The notes: generated by a model not told the origin, from the sequence alone. A DNA stretch of 64,000 nt from Gari tellinella (GCA_922989275.2 OV277871.1:62207848-62271847), one strand, 5' to 3'. Counted from the stretch's first letter, positions 11,181 through 22,699 are shown. Numbers and translations: made by a program.

Positions 11181-11952
11181 AATAAAAGGATTAATTTGTT
11201 TAAGTCCGCAGAAGAACGTTCAAGTACAGTAAAGAACGATAACATACGCGCAATAACGGGAATTGGTGGGGTAACGTTAGGCTCCGATAAACTAAGCTAA
11301 AGTAAGTTAGTCAGAACGTTGATTAATGCTGACGTACGCACGGCTACATTAAAAGTCGTTACATATGGTAGACTTATGCACTTTACTCAGGGCATGTATA
11401 AACTAGACAGTCACATGCTTCATCGTAATGATTAATTTGAGCATTCTTGACTCAGTAAATCATGCCGAGGAATGACAGGTTGTGTAAGAACACGTTTAGC
11501 ATACTTGGCCGTTTTATAACATACTTATTGCAGTAGGGTTACGTTCTACAGCGCCCCCGTTAACTGACATAAAATATGCTAAAATACGTGAATGTCCATT
11601 ACTGTAACTTACGTCGAAGAACGCTTAAGTACGTTCAAGTATATGCAAACATTTTGTGCATGCCGTAGTTATCTTTTAAAACATACTCAACGGATAAATC
11701 AAATTATCTTTAAGTAAAGGTACGACAACAACGACAGTTAGTGGATTAAGGTAAGTAAAGGTACGTTAAATATATGTATGCTTAATCCTAAGTACGTTAC
11801 GTTACGTCATTAAACGCATGGGTGTGACCAAGGCTTAATACCGCAGTCATCGACCATTCAGGGACGTTTTAACACGGACATTAGGCATAGCTATGACATA
11901 AAAGACAACAGTGAAGTTACATCAAAAGACAGAAATTCGTTTATCTACATTT
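11181..11952. other. No gene; degenerate acgtt/aagtac-rich sequence
   Basis: The motifs acgttacgt, aagtacgttcaagta and ggtaagtaaaggtacg recur irregularly, as if an old low-complexity tract had decayed. No ORF or clean tandem unit. Confidence 0.35.
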
Positions 11953-13327
11953 CGCTCACCTGAGGACATTGTCCCATAGAAGCTGACTGGGCAAGACAAC
12001 ATTTTGATATAGCTACGAGCCATGTATCAACATTTTATCTCGGTAGAGGACTGCAATGCGAAGCTACATGTCAGATATTAATGAGCTGTGCCTTACTAAG
12101 AATAATTTTAAAGGTTTTCCTATATAAGTCTATGTAAAACTGATAAGCCCTGGGGTGGGGCCAAATTTGATACAGGGGTCATAATTTGAACAATCTTGGT
12201 AGAGGACCATACGGCAAAGCTACATGTCAAATATAAATGATCTGGGCCTTACAGATTCAGAGAAGATGATTTTTAAAGGTTTTCCTATGAAAAACTAATA
12301 AGCCGGAGGGCGGGGCCATTTTTGGCCCGGGGTCATAATTTGATAAATCATGGAAGAGGACCACAAGGCAAAGCTATATGTCAAATATTAAAGATCTGGG
12401 CCTAACAGTTTCAGAGAAGAAGATTTTTAAAGGTTTTACTATACGAGTCTATGTAAAACTGATAAGCCCCGGGGCAGGGCCAATTTTGACCCGAGGATCA
12501 TAATTTGAACAATCTTGGTAGAGGACTATAAGGCAAAGCTACATGTCATATATAAATGATCTGGGCCTTACAGCTTCAGAGAAAAAGATTTTTAAAGGTT
12601 TTCCTAGTAAAAACTGATAAGCCCGAGGGCAGGGCCAATTTTTGCCTAGGGGTCATAATTTGAACAATCTTTGTAGAGGACCACAAGGCAAAGCTATCTG
12701 TCAAATATAAAAGATCTGGGCCTTACAGTTTCAGAGAAGAAGATTTTTAAAAGTTTTCCTATACAAGTCTATGTAAAACTGATAAGCCCCGGGGCGGGGC
12801 CAATTTTGACCCGGGTCATAATTTGAACAATCTTGGTAGAGGACCACAAGGCAAAGCTACATGTCAAATATTAATGATCTAGGCCATACAGTTTCAGAGA
12901 AGAAGCTTTTTAAAAGTTTTCCTAAGAAAAACTGATAAGCCCCAGGGCGGGGCCATTTTTTGCCCCAGGGTCAAAATTTGAACAACATTGGTAGAAGATC
13001 ATTAAGTTATGATACATACCAAATATCAAAGGTCTTGGCCTAGCGGTTTCTGAGAAGAAGATTTTTTAAGATTTTCTTATGCATTAAAAGTTATCCATAC
13101 GGTCATGTTAGAAAATCTGGTCCAACGGCAAGGGGAATAACTCTAGCCAAAAACTTTGAACCAGATTTCGTTCCCCCTTGTCACTGATGCTTCTGACAAA
13201 GTTTGATTGAAATCGGGTCAGTGGTTTCTGAGGAGATGTTGTTTGAAAATGTGGACGGACCACGGCAGACGGACGACGGACGAAGAGCGGTCACAATAGC
13301 TCATCCTGAGGCTTCGTGAACTAAAAA
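11953..13327 (+). mobile_element. Tandem-core element with terminal hairpins, copy 2
   Basis: It starts cgctcacctgaggac and ends with a run of cggacgacggacga, then tagctcatcctgaggc and ttcgtgaactaaaa. The core has at least six units, each with 'gataagcc..ggggcggggcca', 'gtcataatttgaacaatctt' and 'aggcaaagctacatgtcaaa'. Unit starts at about 12202, 12355, 12522, 12676 and 12839 alternate 153/167/154/163 bases. The true unit is therefore probably a dimer of about 320 bases, close to the period in copy 1. No coding capacity. Confidence 0.7.
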
Positions 13328-13330
13328 CAA

Positions 13331-13562
13331 ATACAATCGAATCTCGACAATTCGAACTTTTTTTAAATCGAACATATTCATATTTCAAGGTCAAAACATA
13401 GCAAGTTTAACTACGTTGTTAATTTTGAAATACGGGTACGCTTCATTTTAACTTTAAAATACGAGTATGCTCGAACTAAGCGAGATCGATTCGCAAACTT
13501 GCTCTGTTGAAATAGGATATGTTTGATTTAAGCTTGTTCGAGTAATCGAGACTCTACAGTAT
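13331..13562. mobile_element. Short TIR MITE
   Basis: The left end tacaatcgaatctcgac, then aattcgaac, is the inverse of the right end gttcgagtaatcg, then agactctacagtat. The interior repeats atacgggtacgc / atacgagtatgc. About 230 bases, no coding frame. Confidence 0.55.
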
Positions 13563-13944
13563 AGTTGTCTAATTCGTTTCTGTTGCATATCACAGATGTA
13601 TAGTTCCTTTCAATATATAGCCATTCTTGCGTTAAGCAACTACACAAAATAGTGACAGTTTAAGAAGACGTTATCTTAATCAAAACTAAATGAAATGCGA
13701 TAGAAATAGAAAATGAAAAAGAAATTGTTTTAACAGTGTTTGCTATTATAGATTTTTATCGAATAACGTAACCGTTTGTTGCCTAGTTAGCCATCGGGAC
13801 ATCCGTCGTCTAATTCAGGTCTAAAGAGTTTAAAAATAATTGAATTTAATTTTGTTTAAACATAAAAGTATTTACTTGGAAAGAATAACACCTTTCCTAT
13901 TGTAATAATCAGTCCCGAATGTAGTGCAAATGAAGCCGATAACT

Positions 13945-14118
13945 AATTAAGAAATAATCGATGTTCTAACGTTGTTAAACGGTATTCTACAACGGTTTAG
14001 AGTTGTGATGCGCATGAATTGCCCTCGGCCTTCATGGTCAATTCCTTCGCATCACAACTCCCAACAGTTGTAGAATACCGTTTAACAACGGTAGAACATC
14101 GATTAATTCGATTTTAAC
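13945..14118 (-). repeat. Long hairpin, family H1, copy 1
   Basis: The arms of about 57 bases (tcgatgttctaacgttg ... gttgtgatgcg and cgcatcacaactccc ... cggtagaacatcga) are near-perfect reverse complements around aattgccctcggcctt. The outer flanks aattaagaaataat and attaattcgattttaac match those of copies at 21680 and 39497 but in reverse order, which sets the orientation. Confidence 0.8.
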
Positions 14119-15968
14119 ACGACTAACTTAAAAAATCGTAACAAATGCGAGCAAATGCTTCATGCTTATTTCCTAAGCGGATGCAGTTTTCGACCGAATT
14201 ACTTCCCTTGTATGGCTATAACATAAAACCAATATCAAAACGTCCTTAATAAGAAATATAAAAAAGTGATGAAATTCTGTCATATAACCATTTAGTATCA
14301 GTCAGATTAAATATAGCTGAGACAAATCAGTAACAAAACATGAAACAAAAGACCTTTTACGTCACATGACTTTTCATTGAAAACTGCGCTTTACCGTAGG
14401 TGGGTACAGGAAGAGCCTGTTCAAGAGGACTATTTGCACAGCGTGGTAAAGCACACGGCGAACTTGTTCTTTGTTTATCGAGACGGATTCACGTGTTATA
14501 TTATAATTTAGATTCTTTACATTCTGTTTTAACTGCATTATTTACTTATTTATAGTCAGAGAGCACCATGTTCTTTGTTAAATGAAAAGAATAAAATATT
14601 TAAAAATAGTAACCCCACGTCTGATCCAAACATGTCATTAATCAGTTTAAATTGAATCGTCAACATTTTCAATAATCAAGTTTTCTCTACATTGTATTTC
14701 ATTGCGTTTGCTTTCCGTTTCGTTAAAACGGAAATAATAAGACACAATCTTCCACTGTGTACGAGAGTTTTTTGGACAGCACAACCCTGGAATGACAATG
14801 ATTCCGATAATTATATTAATCGAAATCAATAATCTGAATCAGTCATTTGCATATTTAAGAATAAAACACAATACACTTTCTTCAACAAAGCACATATAAA
14901 ATGATGGTTTCTCAATTCCTGAATTTAATGTTATTACAACCTGTAAAATAAAGCTTTCACGAAGTCATGATATCAACAGATTTTCGCAGGGGCTATTTCA
15001 CCCTTGTACACCTATCCACACCTGAGGGTGATGTCGTGTTCGTAAAAAAATGAAGCACAAGTCGATCCAATTGATACTATAAGTTGAATGTTTCTTTTCC
15101 TATTTAAAGAAAATGGCTGAAAGCTCACTGCATTGAAGTTAAAATATTGACATTTGATTTAAGTAATGACAATTTATTAAACCTGATGGAAAGACAACCT
15201 CGACTTTTCTACTACGTTCAATCAGATTGGATTCTAATAAAAAGCCGGGTTGGTAAGCATCTCGTCAGAATCTACACTAATTGTCATCGATGAGGATATC
15301 TTGTCGGTCAGACGCTTAAAATGTGATTTCAAGAAACGAAAGTAGACACCAGTATCACAGCAGTATACAGTTTAACCAATTGACCCCTAGTGACGTGTAT
15401 ATGCGTCCTTTTATAAAATGTGTGTTTATGAGGAGTACACTTGTCATGTGTAAATGGAATATACTTATACAACAGAAAGCCTATAGGTGTCCTCTGATCA
15501 AGATCTACACTGCCTGTGACCTTTGCACTAAAAGTCCGTAAAAGAGTTAAACTAAGGCAAATATAAGCTCAGAATATGATCTTCTTGCACCGAGTTGTTT
15601 GCTGTTTGCTAAACATATCGGTACTCAAAGTAAAATACGTCGTGGGTAAAAGATGCGTGTCCCTAATCAGGATCTACTATTTTTGTAATTCCCAGCAAAC
15701 GCGTATGTGCTATAGAAGTTAACTCCATTATAGATTGTTAAAGTCAAGAAACAGTGCGTCTTATCTAGGTCCAAATTGACCGTTACTCATATTTAAAAAA
15801 ATCCTTATCATTGCCATTCTCTACATTGCATTGCATGTGTTAACTTTCGTTTAGATGTGAGCAAAAAACTGCTTTTACCATTGGAATACATTTCACCAAG
15901 ATGCAGCTTTTTATTTGGCTTGTTTAGTTCTTTATTTGAGAATGTCATTTTATAATGTTTCTTTTCTT
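14119..15968. other. Intergenic; one MITE end relic
   Basis: Near 14675-14765 the sequence tctctacattgtattt, cgtttcgttaaaacgg, aataataagacacaa, cttccactgtgtac matches the right outer end of the CAAACAGTTTGG MITE family without its central palindrome. The second copy of the 32 bp direct repeat is at 15531-15562. No other structure was seen. Confidence 0.4.
15910..15936 (-). promoter_or_regulatory. Two poly(A) signals for the kinase gene
   Basis: TTTATT on the plus strand at 15931-15936 and 15910-15915 reads AATAAA on the minus strand, about 35 and 55 bases after the kinase stop codon. Their position fits a short 3' UTR. Confidence 0.55.
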
Positions 15969-17270
15969 CTACTCCGTGATTACTATTTTAGTTTGCATAT
16001 TTTCTAGTCTCGTTTGCAAATCTTTGGCAGACATTTTATTATTGTCTAGATCAGCCAATAGTGCCCCAAGATGTGGGGCAATATTCTTTGGGAATATAGT
16101 TGGAAACAGCAGCCGCTTAAGGAATAGTCTATTCATTTGTTTTATATTTTGCTTAGCATTAAAACCTAAACACATTCCACCCTGGCACTGTAAATCAAAT
16201 TCACACTCATTACGTCTTCCAAATTTTAATGTCTCCACAGGAACTTCAATGTTGGCATACGTGCTGCAGCTTGGTTCTAAATTATCTACATCATCTAGAT
16301 CAATCATTTTAAAACTGTTGTTAATCATCAGAAAATGATCTTCCTTGAAATCTCTAACTCTTAATGATCCAAGGGGTGAGTTTTCAAGGTAGTCTAGAAA
16401 TTGCGCCAGGTCTATCGCATGTTGAATCCTCTGTTGCCACGTGAAAGTTTGGATATTGTTGATCATATATCGCTCACCAAGCTCAAACACACTTACAACT
16501 CCGCGCTCGTGTAAATCGGATGTGTCGCTTTCCTCATTTCGTACACAGTACCCCAATATCTGGGCAAATCCAGGATGATCTAGTTGCTCTAATAAAAGAA
16601 TTTCCTTCATCAATTTCATTGTAGGAAACACAAAACATCTGGATCGTAATTCTTCCTTTTGAAGATGGTTCGTGTTTATTTTTTCAATACAACTTTTAAC
16701 CTCACTTTGATGCCGTGTCACCATTTTCACTGCAACTGGCAGTCCATTAAAATCGCCTTTGAACGCTTGTTTTGAGACACCGTGGCCAATTTTTGATATC
16801 AGTTTAACTTCATGAATGTTGGTACAGTTAATAAGATATAGCGGTTTAGAAATATGTCCCTGTATACTGTTGTCTCCACCTGTCATAAAGGCGTGTCTTT
16901 CTTCACCATAATCTCGATTGCTCTCTATTGCCGTTTTAAGTCGCTGAACATTTATAAAGTCTCTCTTCTCAGCTTCCTTGTCTTCCATGATATTCACAAG
17001 TGTCTTCAGTATTCGTTTTCGTTGTAGCTCTAGTTCCTCGTATTCTTTCGCAAGATCAATCAAGAATGAAGACCCATTATCGTGTTTTAACTGCATAATA
17101 CGCCGTGACGGCGCATCTGGTTGAATGTAAACGTTTGTATTTATTTTCTGTTCCGTTTTACCATTGTCCAAACAAGCATTTTCCAACATTCTATACATCA
17201 GGCAAATGTAGAGAACTACGGGGATGATAAGATAGAGCTTGTAAGATCTCCGGAAAGGCAGAAAAAGCAT
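15969..17270 (-). CDS. PKDCC: PKDCC/VLK-like secretory-pathway protein kinase
   Basis: This 433-residue protein resembles the extracellular tyrosine kinase PKDCC (VLK), which phosphorylates secreted and ER-resident proteins in the secretory pathway. Residues 12-26 (LYLIIPVVLYICLMY) after RRSYK form a signal-anchor. Residues 70-115 are charged and probably coiled coil. The kinase region runs from about 155: IGHGVSKQAFKG (161-172) is the glycine loop, VAVK gives Lys182, MKEILLLEQLDHPG carries the helix C Glu223. SLRVRDF (Asp307) stands for the HRD loop and MIDLDD (Asp324) for DFG, both substitutions typical of PKDCC rather than ordinary kinases. The phrase LENSPLGSL just before is also family-like. 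Cysteines 335, 356, 362 and 367 suit an extracellular C-terminal part. Length is a little under vertebrate PKDCC. The whole coding region is one exon; the first ATG of the frame is used. Which paralogue it is cannot be told here. Confidence 0.88.
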   Translation of the reverse strand: MLFLPFRRSYKLYLIIPVVLYICLMYRMLENACLDNGKTEQKINTNVYIQPDAPSRRIMQLKHDNGSSFLIDLAKEYEELELQRKRILKTLVNIMEDKEAEKRDFINVQRLKTAIESNRDYGEERHAFMTGGDNSIQGHISKPLYLINCTNIHEVKLISKIGHGVSKQAFKGDFNGLPVAVKMVTRHQSEVKSCIEKINTNHLQKEELRSRCFVFPTMKLMKEILLLEQLDHPGFAQILGYCVRNEESDTSDLHERGVVSVFELGERYMINNIQTFTWQQRIQHAIDLAQFLDYLENSPLGSLRVRDFKEDHFLMINNSFKMIDLDDVDNLEPSCSTYANIEVPVETLKFGRRNECEFDLQCQGGMCLGFNAKQNIKQMNRLFLKRLLFPTIFPKNIAPHLGALLADLDNNKMSAKDLQTRLENMQTKIVITE

Positions 17271-17286
17271 GACGACCCGTTTGTAT

Positions 17287-17290
17287 TCTG
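17287..17290 (-). other. Probable splice acceptor in the kinase 5' UTR
   Basis: On the minus strand, cttt-attttcag sits 17 bases before the start codon, with the exon beginning aatacaaacggg. This implies an untranslated first exon further right and explains why the coding region itself is intronless. The matching donor was not identified. Confidence 0.5.
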
Positions 17291-17612
17291 AAAATAAAGC
17301 ATAAGATATAAAACGTGGCTAAGATACCGTCGACTTAAAAAAGGTCGAGATAATGATATTCAGTTTTATTATTTACCTATTGATAAAAAATCCTGTATCA
17401 GATGCTTTTTATCCCGTCACTACAGCCTCCTGTGACATAAAAAGGGTAGCATAATAAACCTAACTGTATAAATACATCGGAACTATTTTATTTTCCTTAC
17501 TCAAAACAAATAGCGGGGAAGTTGATTTTTAGACACAAAACACCCTAAATATGTTTAATAACGATTTTGCATCCAGAAAAAATAATTATTTACACAAAAA
17601 CAAACGTTTAGA

Positions 17613-17684
17613 TCGAGTGGGTTTTGAACACGGATCGCTGTGGTCGAAGTCGCAGATGGTAACCATTGGGCCACGGAGGCAGAT
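17613..17684 (-). repeat. Decayed tRNA-like SINE head
   Basis: On the minus strand gcctccgtggcccaatgg matches the head of the SINE at 4331, and a weakened B box gtgttcaaaaccc follows. No acceptor-stem pairing is possible, so it is not a tRNA gene. No SINE tail was found downstream. Confidence 0.55.
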
Positions 17685-17699
17685 CAATGTGACGTCGAT

Positions 17700-18230
17700 T
17701 TAAGTTGTAAATAAAGTTTGTATATTGACGCGTTTTAAATAAAACATTATTCTGAATAAATATTGCTTTTTGAAAACAAATTCACAAAAAGATCTACATA
17801 TCCATTCATTATTTCTATTCAGATTTAGAACAAATTTCAACATTTTCATTGCATGGGACGTAGAGTTTGAACCAGAGCGGTTAGAAAAGAAATTGTTCCC
17901 AAACAATAAACGACCTTGACGAGTAACGCGAAAAGTGTTGACAATTCACAGTCGTTATTTTTGGCAATTTTAACTTCTGAGTGGATGCGTAAAGTATAGC
18001 CCATTTGAGTTGAAATGTATAACTTGTCAAATTTGAATCGACTTACTTTTCCATGTCATTGCCATTTTTTTTTCATTTTAAGCGATTTGTTGTTGTCATT
18101 TTTCTGTTGTGTAGATTAACTAAGCCCAGACGGCTGGGAGCGGTTATTATTTTTTTGATGTGTCATAAATTACACGAAGCTTGTCAAATTTAGTGTTAGT
18201 GTAAATTTGAAACGTCAAAATCATTCAGTG
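17700..18230. other. No gene seen
   Basis: Plain AT-rich DNA upstream of the kinase gene. The untranslated first exon and promoter of that gene may lie here or further right, but I cannot place them. Confidence 0.3.
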
Positions 18231-18233
18231 ACG

Positions 18234-18334
18234 GGATAAATCAAATAATATGTCATTACATTAGCTAGTAGGGGTTTATTCTGCTCGAGGAGAATATATC
18301 CCCCCTATCTCATGCAATGACATATTATTCCCTA
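18234..18334. repeat. Hairpin of about 100 bp centred on CTCGAG
   Basis: The arms gggataaatcaaataatatg, tcatt ... agtaggggtttattc and gaatatatcccccc ... aatgacatattattccc pair around ctgCTCGAGgag (18284-18289). It is a single copy in this window. Confidence 0.7.
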
Positions 18335-18865
18335 TGTATCAGATGGTGTATATACGGCACGATTTGGACGGAATCTAGTTTATGCTACACAAAGAATACA
18401 CAATATATTCATTTTAAAAAGCCTTGCGCATGACGTTCGGAGTTCCTGGTTTTTGTGCTATCTTTAAAAAAGTTGAAACCAAAATTTTCATTTCCGTTTG
18501 AAGCGTGAATAAACCACAGCACTCACTTTTACTAATTCTTATATCTAAAGGATTAGATCTAAATTAGTTTAACTCTATTCGAACGCTTAAATGACCGTTA
18601 TTTGCAAAACACTTCTCGATCGAGCCGATGAAAAATGGCGTACCAAAATCGATATCAATTATGACATTTTAAACGACGTAATTGTTGTTGGTCACATGAC
18701 TACCACAACATTTCATTTTGTTCTTACAGGCAGCAGCAGTTGCATATATTTGGTTATTTGATTGAGCAAGATATAGTCCCGAGTTTAAGCTATTCTAAAT
18801 CAACGTTCAATAAAAATAAATAAAGTAAAATAAGAACATAACATTATAATTATAGTTTATAAAAA

Positions 18866-19020
18866 GGAATATCACCACAGTGTGTGATCCGGAGTCTTGA
18901 ATCAGTTCGAGTTAATTTTGTATTTCAGACGATACGAGAGGGCGCCTCCCGTGTGATCTAGAATACACAACCAACTCGAACTGATACAATACCCCGGATT
19001 ACACACTGTAGTGGTATTCC
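18866..19020. repeat. Hairpin family H2, copy 1 (155 bp)
   Basis: The arms begin ggaatatcaccacagtgtgt, gatccgg and end ccggattacacactgtag, tggtattcc. Inner arms aatcagttcgagttaa / ccaactcgaactgat continue the pairing. The loop contains gagagggcgcctcccg, a second small palindrome. A shorter relative lies at 59734-59842. Confidence 0.75.
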
Positions 19021-21130
19021 GTTTGTAGAAATACTGAAAAAACGAGTTTATCTGATTTCATGTCGTTTACAAAACTGTATTTTTCACAAAAAAAACGTTT
19101 GCGTAGTCTCATTACTATAGGTCAGTTGGTTACAATAACAAATAGTATATTGAATACAGTAGGAACTACGCAATTACTACCTGTTTCGACAAAACTAAAT
19201 GCAAAGGTTAAAGATAAAATGTAAAAATTAACTGTTGATGAGGGTAATGCCGACTTGGTTCTCGCTGAATGTCGATATACCCGAGAGTCTGAACTAGCTC
19301 ATTACTTCTTGTAACATATACCAATTTATTGATTTGCATGAACGTTTCCTACTGTATTGTTTCAAATATATTTATAACATAATAGACGACATTTGTTGTT
19401 TATTTTTGGTAACTAACTAGCGGTATAAGTATGCAAATTAGGTATTCGAAGACGTCGTGTACGTATGATGTCATTACTCCTTCATGTAGATTTAAATTAT
19501 TGTATGTGGGTTTAATTACTCAATAATAGGTCTATGTCTACCTAAGACTGTTTGTTAATTACTACAAACGATTATCCCACTAAACGAATGGAGTTAATTT
19601 TGAATCACGTGATTTCTGTCTAGATTCCTGCTTAATCTTAGTAGAACTGAGACATTCACTTGACTTGAAAAAAGTGACAAATAAATGCCGATAATACTTT
19701 GAAAGAACTTCTTTAGAGTATGGTTTAAAATAATATACATAAGTGTTTATTGTTTATTTGATTTATCAAACTCGTAATTTTTAAACGACAAACACTCGGC
19801 AAAGCCTCGTAGTTATTATTTTCTAAAAGAATAAAGCCAATAATTATGAACATTCATGTCATATCCTAATGGCAGTGCCGTTTCATTTCATTTCAATCCA
19901 ATTCAATTAAATGTCATTTCTATGGCGCAAATATTATTGAATATATTAAGCTGAGCTATACACAGCAAGTTTATAATAAATATGTATAGTTTTAAAAAAA
20001 TAATCTCACGCTCTACTTAAGATACATTGTCATTTGAATAAGTGTCTATGTATCATTGTCATTCATGTGTCAGTCCTTCTGTTAATGTGTATGTCTGTCA
20101 ACGCGTGTCTGTCTGCCAGTCTGCCATTTTGTCTGTCTGACAATATGCATGTCTATTCTATATATTTGTCTATATTCGTTTGTTGTTATACCATACTACT
20201 TCTTATTACAGTCGTTATACAGATAATTAGAATATTGGCTATATCGAAAATTGAATCGCTCATAGATTTGCAGCTGCTCGATCAGGTATAAGAACATGAC
20301 AAACACACTATAAAACGACTGACTTTAAACTTGGACAAACAAGATATATCTAAGTATGTTGTTAGATACGTGTTTGTATGATGTTTTGTTTTGTTTTGAT
20401 CTCACAGGAAATGTGGCTGTTTAAAACAGTACAACAGTTAGGGCTCATAGAGAAACGTTTTGCATTACAATGCTCCTGCATTTAGCTGACAGAAAGATAT
20501 TCAAATTCAAATAATCTGAAACAACTTCAAGACCGGACTTTTTATCAGTTAAAAATCGTTTGTTGTTTCGACGTTTTACTTTACAGTCGAACCGTGATAT
20601 ATCGACCCCATGTAAGCAGAATTTATTGCCACAGACATTTTGTTTAAACAAGCCTCGCGTAACTTGAGCCTAGCAACACTTTTTATTTGAAGTTCGACTT
20701 AATGGTGTTGTAGTTATCAAGGTTTGCGAGTACTTGGTACTATCGTACTTCAGTAATTCATAGCAAGGATACTCTGCTCATAGATGTTTATGTTGTGATA
20801 TACAATTCGATAGATTAGCGTAGCTTAATCCTTTTATGTCTAATTTCATCGTCTGCCGATTAGAAATAAAAGAAGACGACAATTGTTTAAAGTTGATGGC
20901 GTCATTGCAGTGAATGATTCAGGTAAAAGGAGCTTTCTGTACTTCCTTTTGCTTTAAGCGGTAAACAGTTGGATATAGGCGATTGGACGAATGGCTGTAG
21001 ATATACGGGTTGAACGGTATACATGCCTGTACGTAACAACCATTACATGATACTATTTGGTGTACGCTTTTAAAGCAACATTTAGAAGGGGGAAAGCATC
21101 ACTCAGCATGTTATATGTATATAGTGTCAA
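19021..21130. other. No gene seen
   Basis: AT-rich sequence with a tgtctgtctg-rich patch at about 20085-20165 that produces a spurious hydrophobic ORF. A fragment gacgacaattgtttaaag, gatggcgtcattgcagtgaa (about 20875-20915) recurs at 29620 and 39780, so it belongs to a dispersed repeat. Confidence 0.35.
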
Positions 21131-21138
21131 AACACTAC

Positions 21139-21380
21139 AGTGGAGAATATGGTAATTTTATACAATAAACGCGTTTGCGCTTAAACTATTATTCCCATTG
21201 CAAACAGTTTGGAGGCGCCGAGTAATCTGGCATCTGGCTATGCTCAAAACTGTTTGTCACCCAGATTAAAATAAATACTCAGGAATATCAAATAGTTGTC
21301 CTTTTCTACACTTTATGTGATTGCGTGTGCGTTTCGTTAGCGTTTCAACGGAAAAGAATAACGTGTTCTCTACTGTATAC
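21139..21380. mobile_element. CAAACAGTTTGG MITE, nearly complete copy
   Basis: The outer ends are inverted: agtggagaatatgg ... caataaacgcg on the left and cgtttcaacgg, aaaagaataacgtg, ttctctact on the right. The centre is a palindrome, gcaaacagtttgg (21200) against aaaactgtttgtc (to 21258). This gives the family layout: outer TIR, spacer, central hairpin, spacer, outer TIR, about 240-310 bases and non-coding. A further small palindrome gtatac ... gtatac abuts the right end (21375-21409). Confidence 0.75.
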
Positions 21381-21679
21381 TAATGAGGGCAGTCCTCATA
21401 CAGTATACTTTATCTTGAGTCAGACTGTAATGTTGTAGGCACAGAAACCTATTCGAAAATCAGTTTCTGATTAACCCATTGTTTATCAAATATTCTAACA
21501 CACCTCGCCCACACCCCTAAATAAGCGAAGAAGGACCGTCTCAGTGTACAAATTTTCAGTAGAACACTCACGCGCTAAACGTTCTAACGTGACGTCATTT
21601 GGCTTCGAAAATGCGTACGCTAAGAAATGTAGAGCCGTTGCTTCGGTGCAAATTAAGGTTAAATCATGTGTTAGAATCG

Positions 21680-21848
21680 AAATAATAAATTAATACCATT
21701 GTTTTATCTAACAATCGAACACGGGTAGTCGTTGAGATGCTTGTAATTAAACCACTCGGCCTAAAGGCCTCGTGATTAAATTACTACGCATCTCAACTCC
21801 TACCAGTGTTCGATTGCACGATAAAACACTGGTATGAATTTATTATTT
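21680..21848 (+). repeat. Long hairpin, family H1, copy 2
   Basis: It is flanked by gttagaatcgaaataat on the left and attatttcttaag on the right, as in copy 3. The arms (aataccattgttttatc ... gttgagatgc ... aaaccac; gtgattaaatt ... gcatctcaactcc ... aacactggtatg) pair over about 70 bases around tcggcctaaaggcct. The arm sequence differs from copies 1 and 3, but the pairing is kept. Confidence 0.8.
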
Positions 21849-22059
21849 CTTAAGTGTTAGCAAGTTTATTATAAAAATGTATACGTCCGGTTTGATAAAC
21901 AAATGACAAAAAACTTTATCCAATCTTATGATCTGGGTCTACATTATTAGCATATCCAGTCTTCTGATCTTAGTGTCTTAGTGATGTAAATAGATACTTT
22001 ACTGTTCCTGTTATTACTTGGTGATGGTATATAATATTGGTTTTGTTCTATATTTGTAT

Positions 22060-22110
22060 TATGACTATGTATTGCTCTTCATGTTTGGAGGTAAATAAAT
22101 AAATAATAAC
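22060..22110 (+). repeat. Possible retroposon 3' end
   Basis: The sequence ttgctcttcatgtttgga, ggtaaataaataaataa resembles the tail at 38408-38484 (gctctccttatctggagg, aaataaa, then a microsatellite). Both could be 3' ends of non-LTR elements. No coding remnant was seen. Confidence 0.35.
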
Positions 22111-22167
22111 CTGAACCCTTAACAAAGATGATGAGTGTTTTAATATGTCCTAAGTGTGAAACCTGTT

Positions 22168-22373
22168 ACAGTAAAATCCCTCTATTACGACCACTATATT
22201 ATGTTAAGTAGTTTGCGTTCAATGCAGATGATTGCTTAAAGCAATGTTAAAGTAAAACAGAAAGCTCATAAAAAAGTTTTGTTTTGTTTAACTTGTACTT
22301 TTCTTTAAGCTGCCAGTTGCATTTCATATAAATAGTTAGCTGCTTTTTAGGGGTCGTAATAGTCAGGTCTCAC
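22168..22373. mobile_element. Short TIR MITE with ATTACGACC ends
   Basis: The left end aaaatccctctattacgacc is the inverse of the right end ggtcgtaatagtcagg. It spans about 205 bases and is non-coding. Confidence 0.5.
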
Positions 22374-22699
22374 AAACATTAATTCACCTTTTCTATTCTT
22401 TGTTTCTTTTTATGATGTAAGTTAAGCCATAAGGATGACAACTATAAATGTTTTTCAATCTTATGTTCAAAAGGACTTTATATACTCCACATATTAATAT
22501 AGTCAATGTCATTGACTGTACGTGTTGCTGCTGTTATAACGTATGGCATTAAAGTTCTTTGAGATACTCGTGGACACTTCAGGATAAGTGAAAGCAAAGT
22601 GCAGCAAACTGTGTTGGATATTTATATCGGTATCTACAAAAATCACTTTAAACTTACATTAATTTTATTTAATAAAATAGTTTAATAATATTATAGTCA

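Noticed and set aside
15955..16338. 127-codon plus-strand frame
   Set aside because: It is the antisense shadow of the kinase exon's 3' end, has no domain character and the opposite strand has a clear protein.
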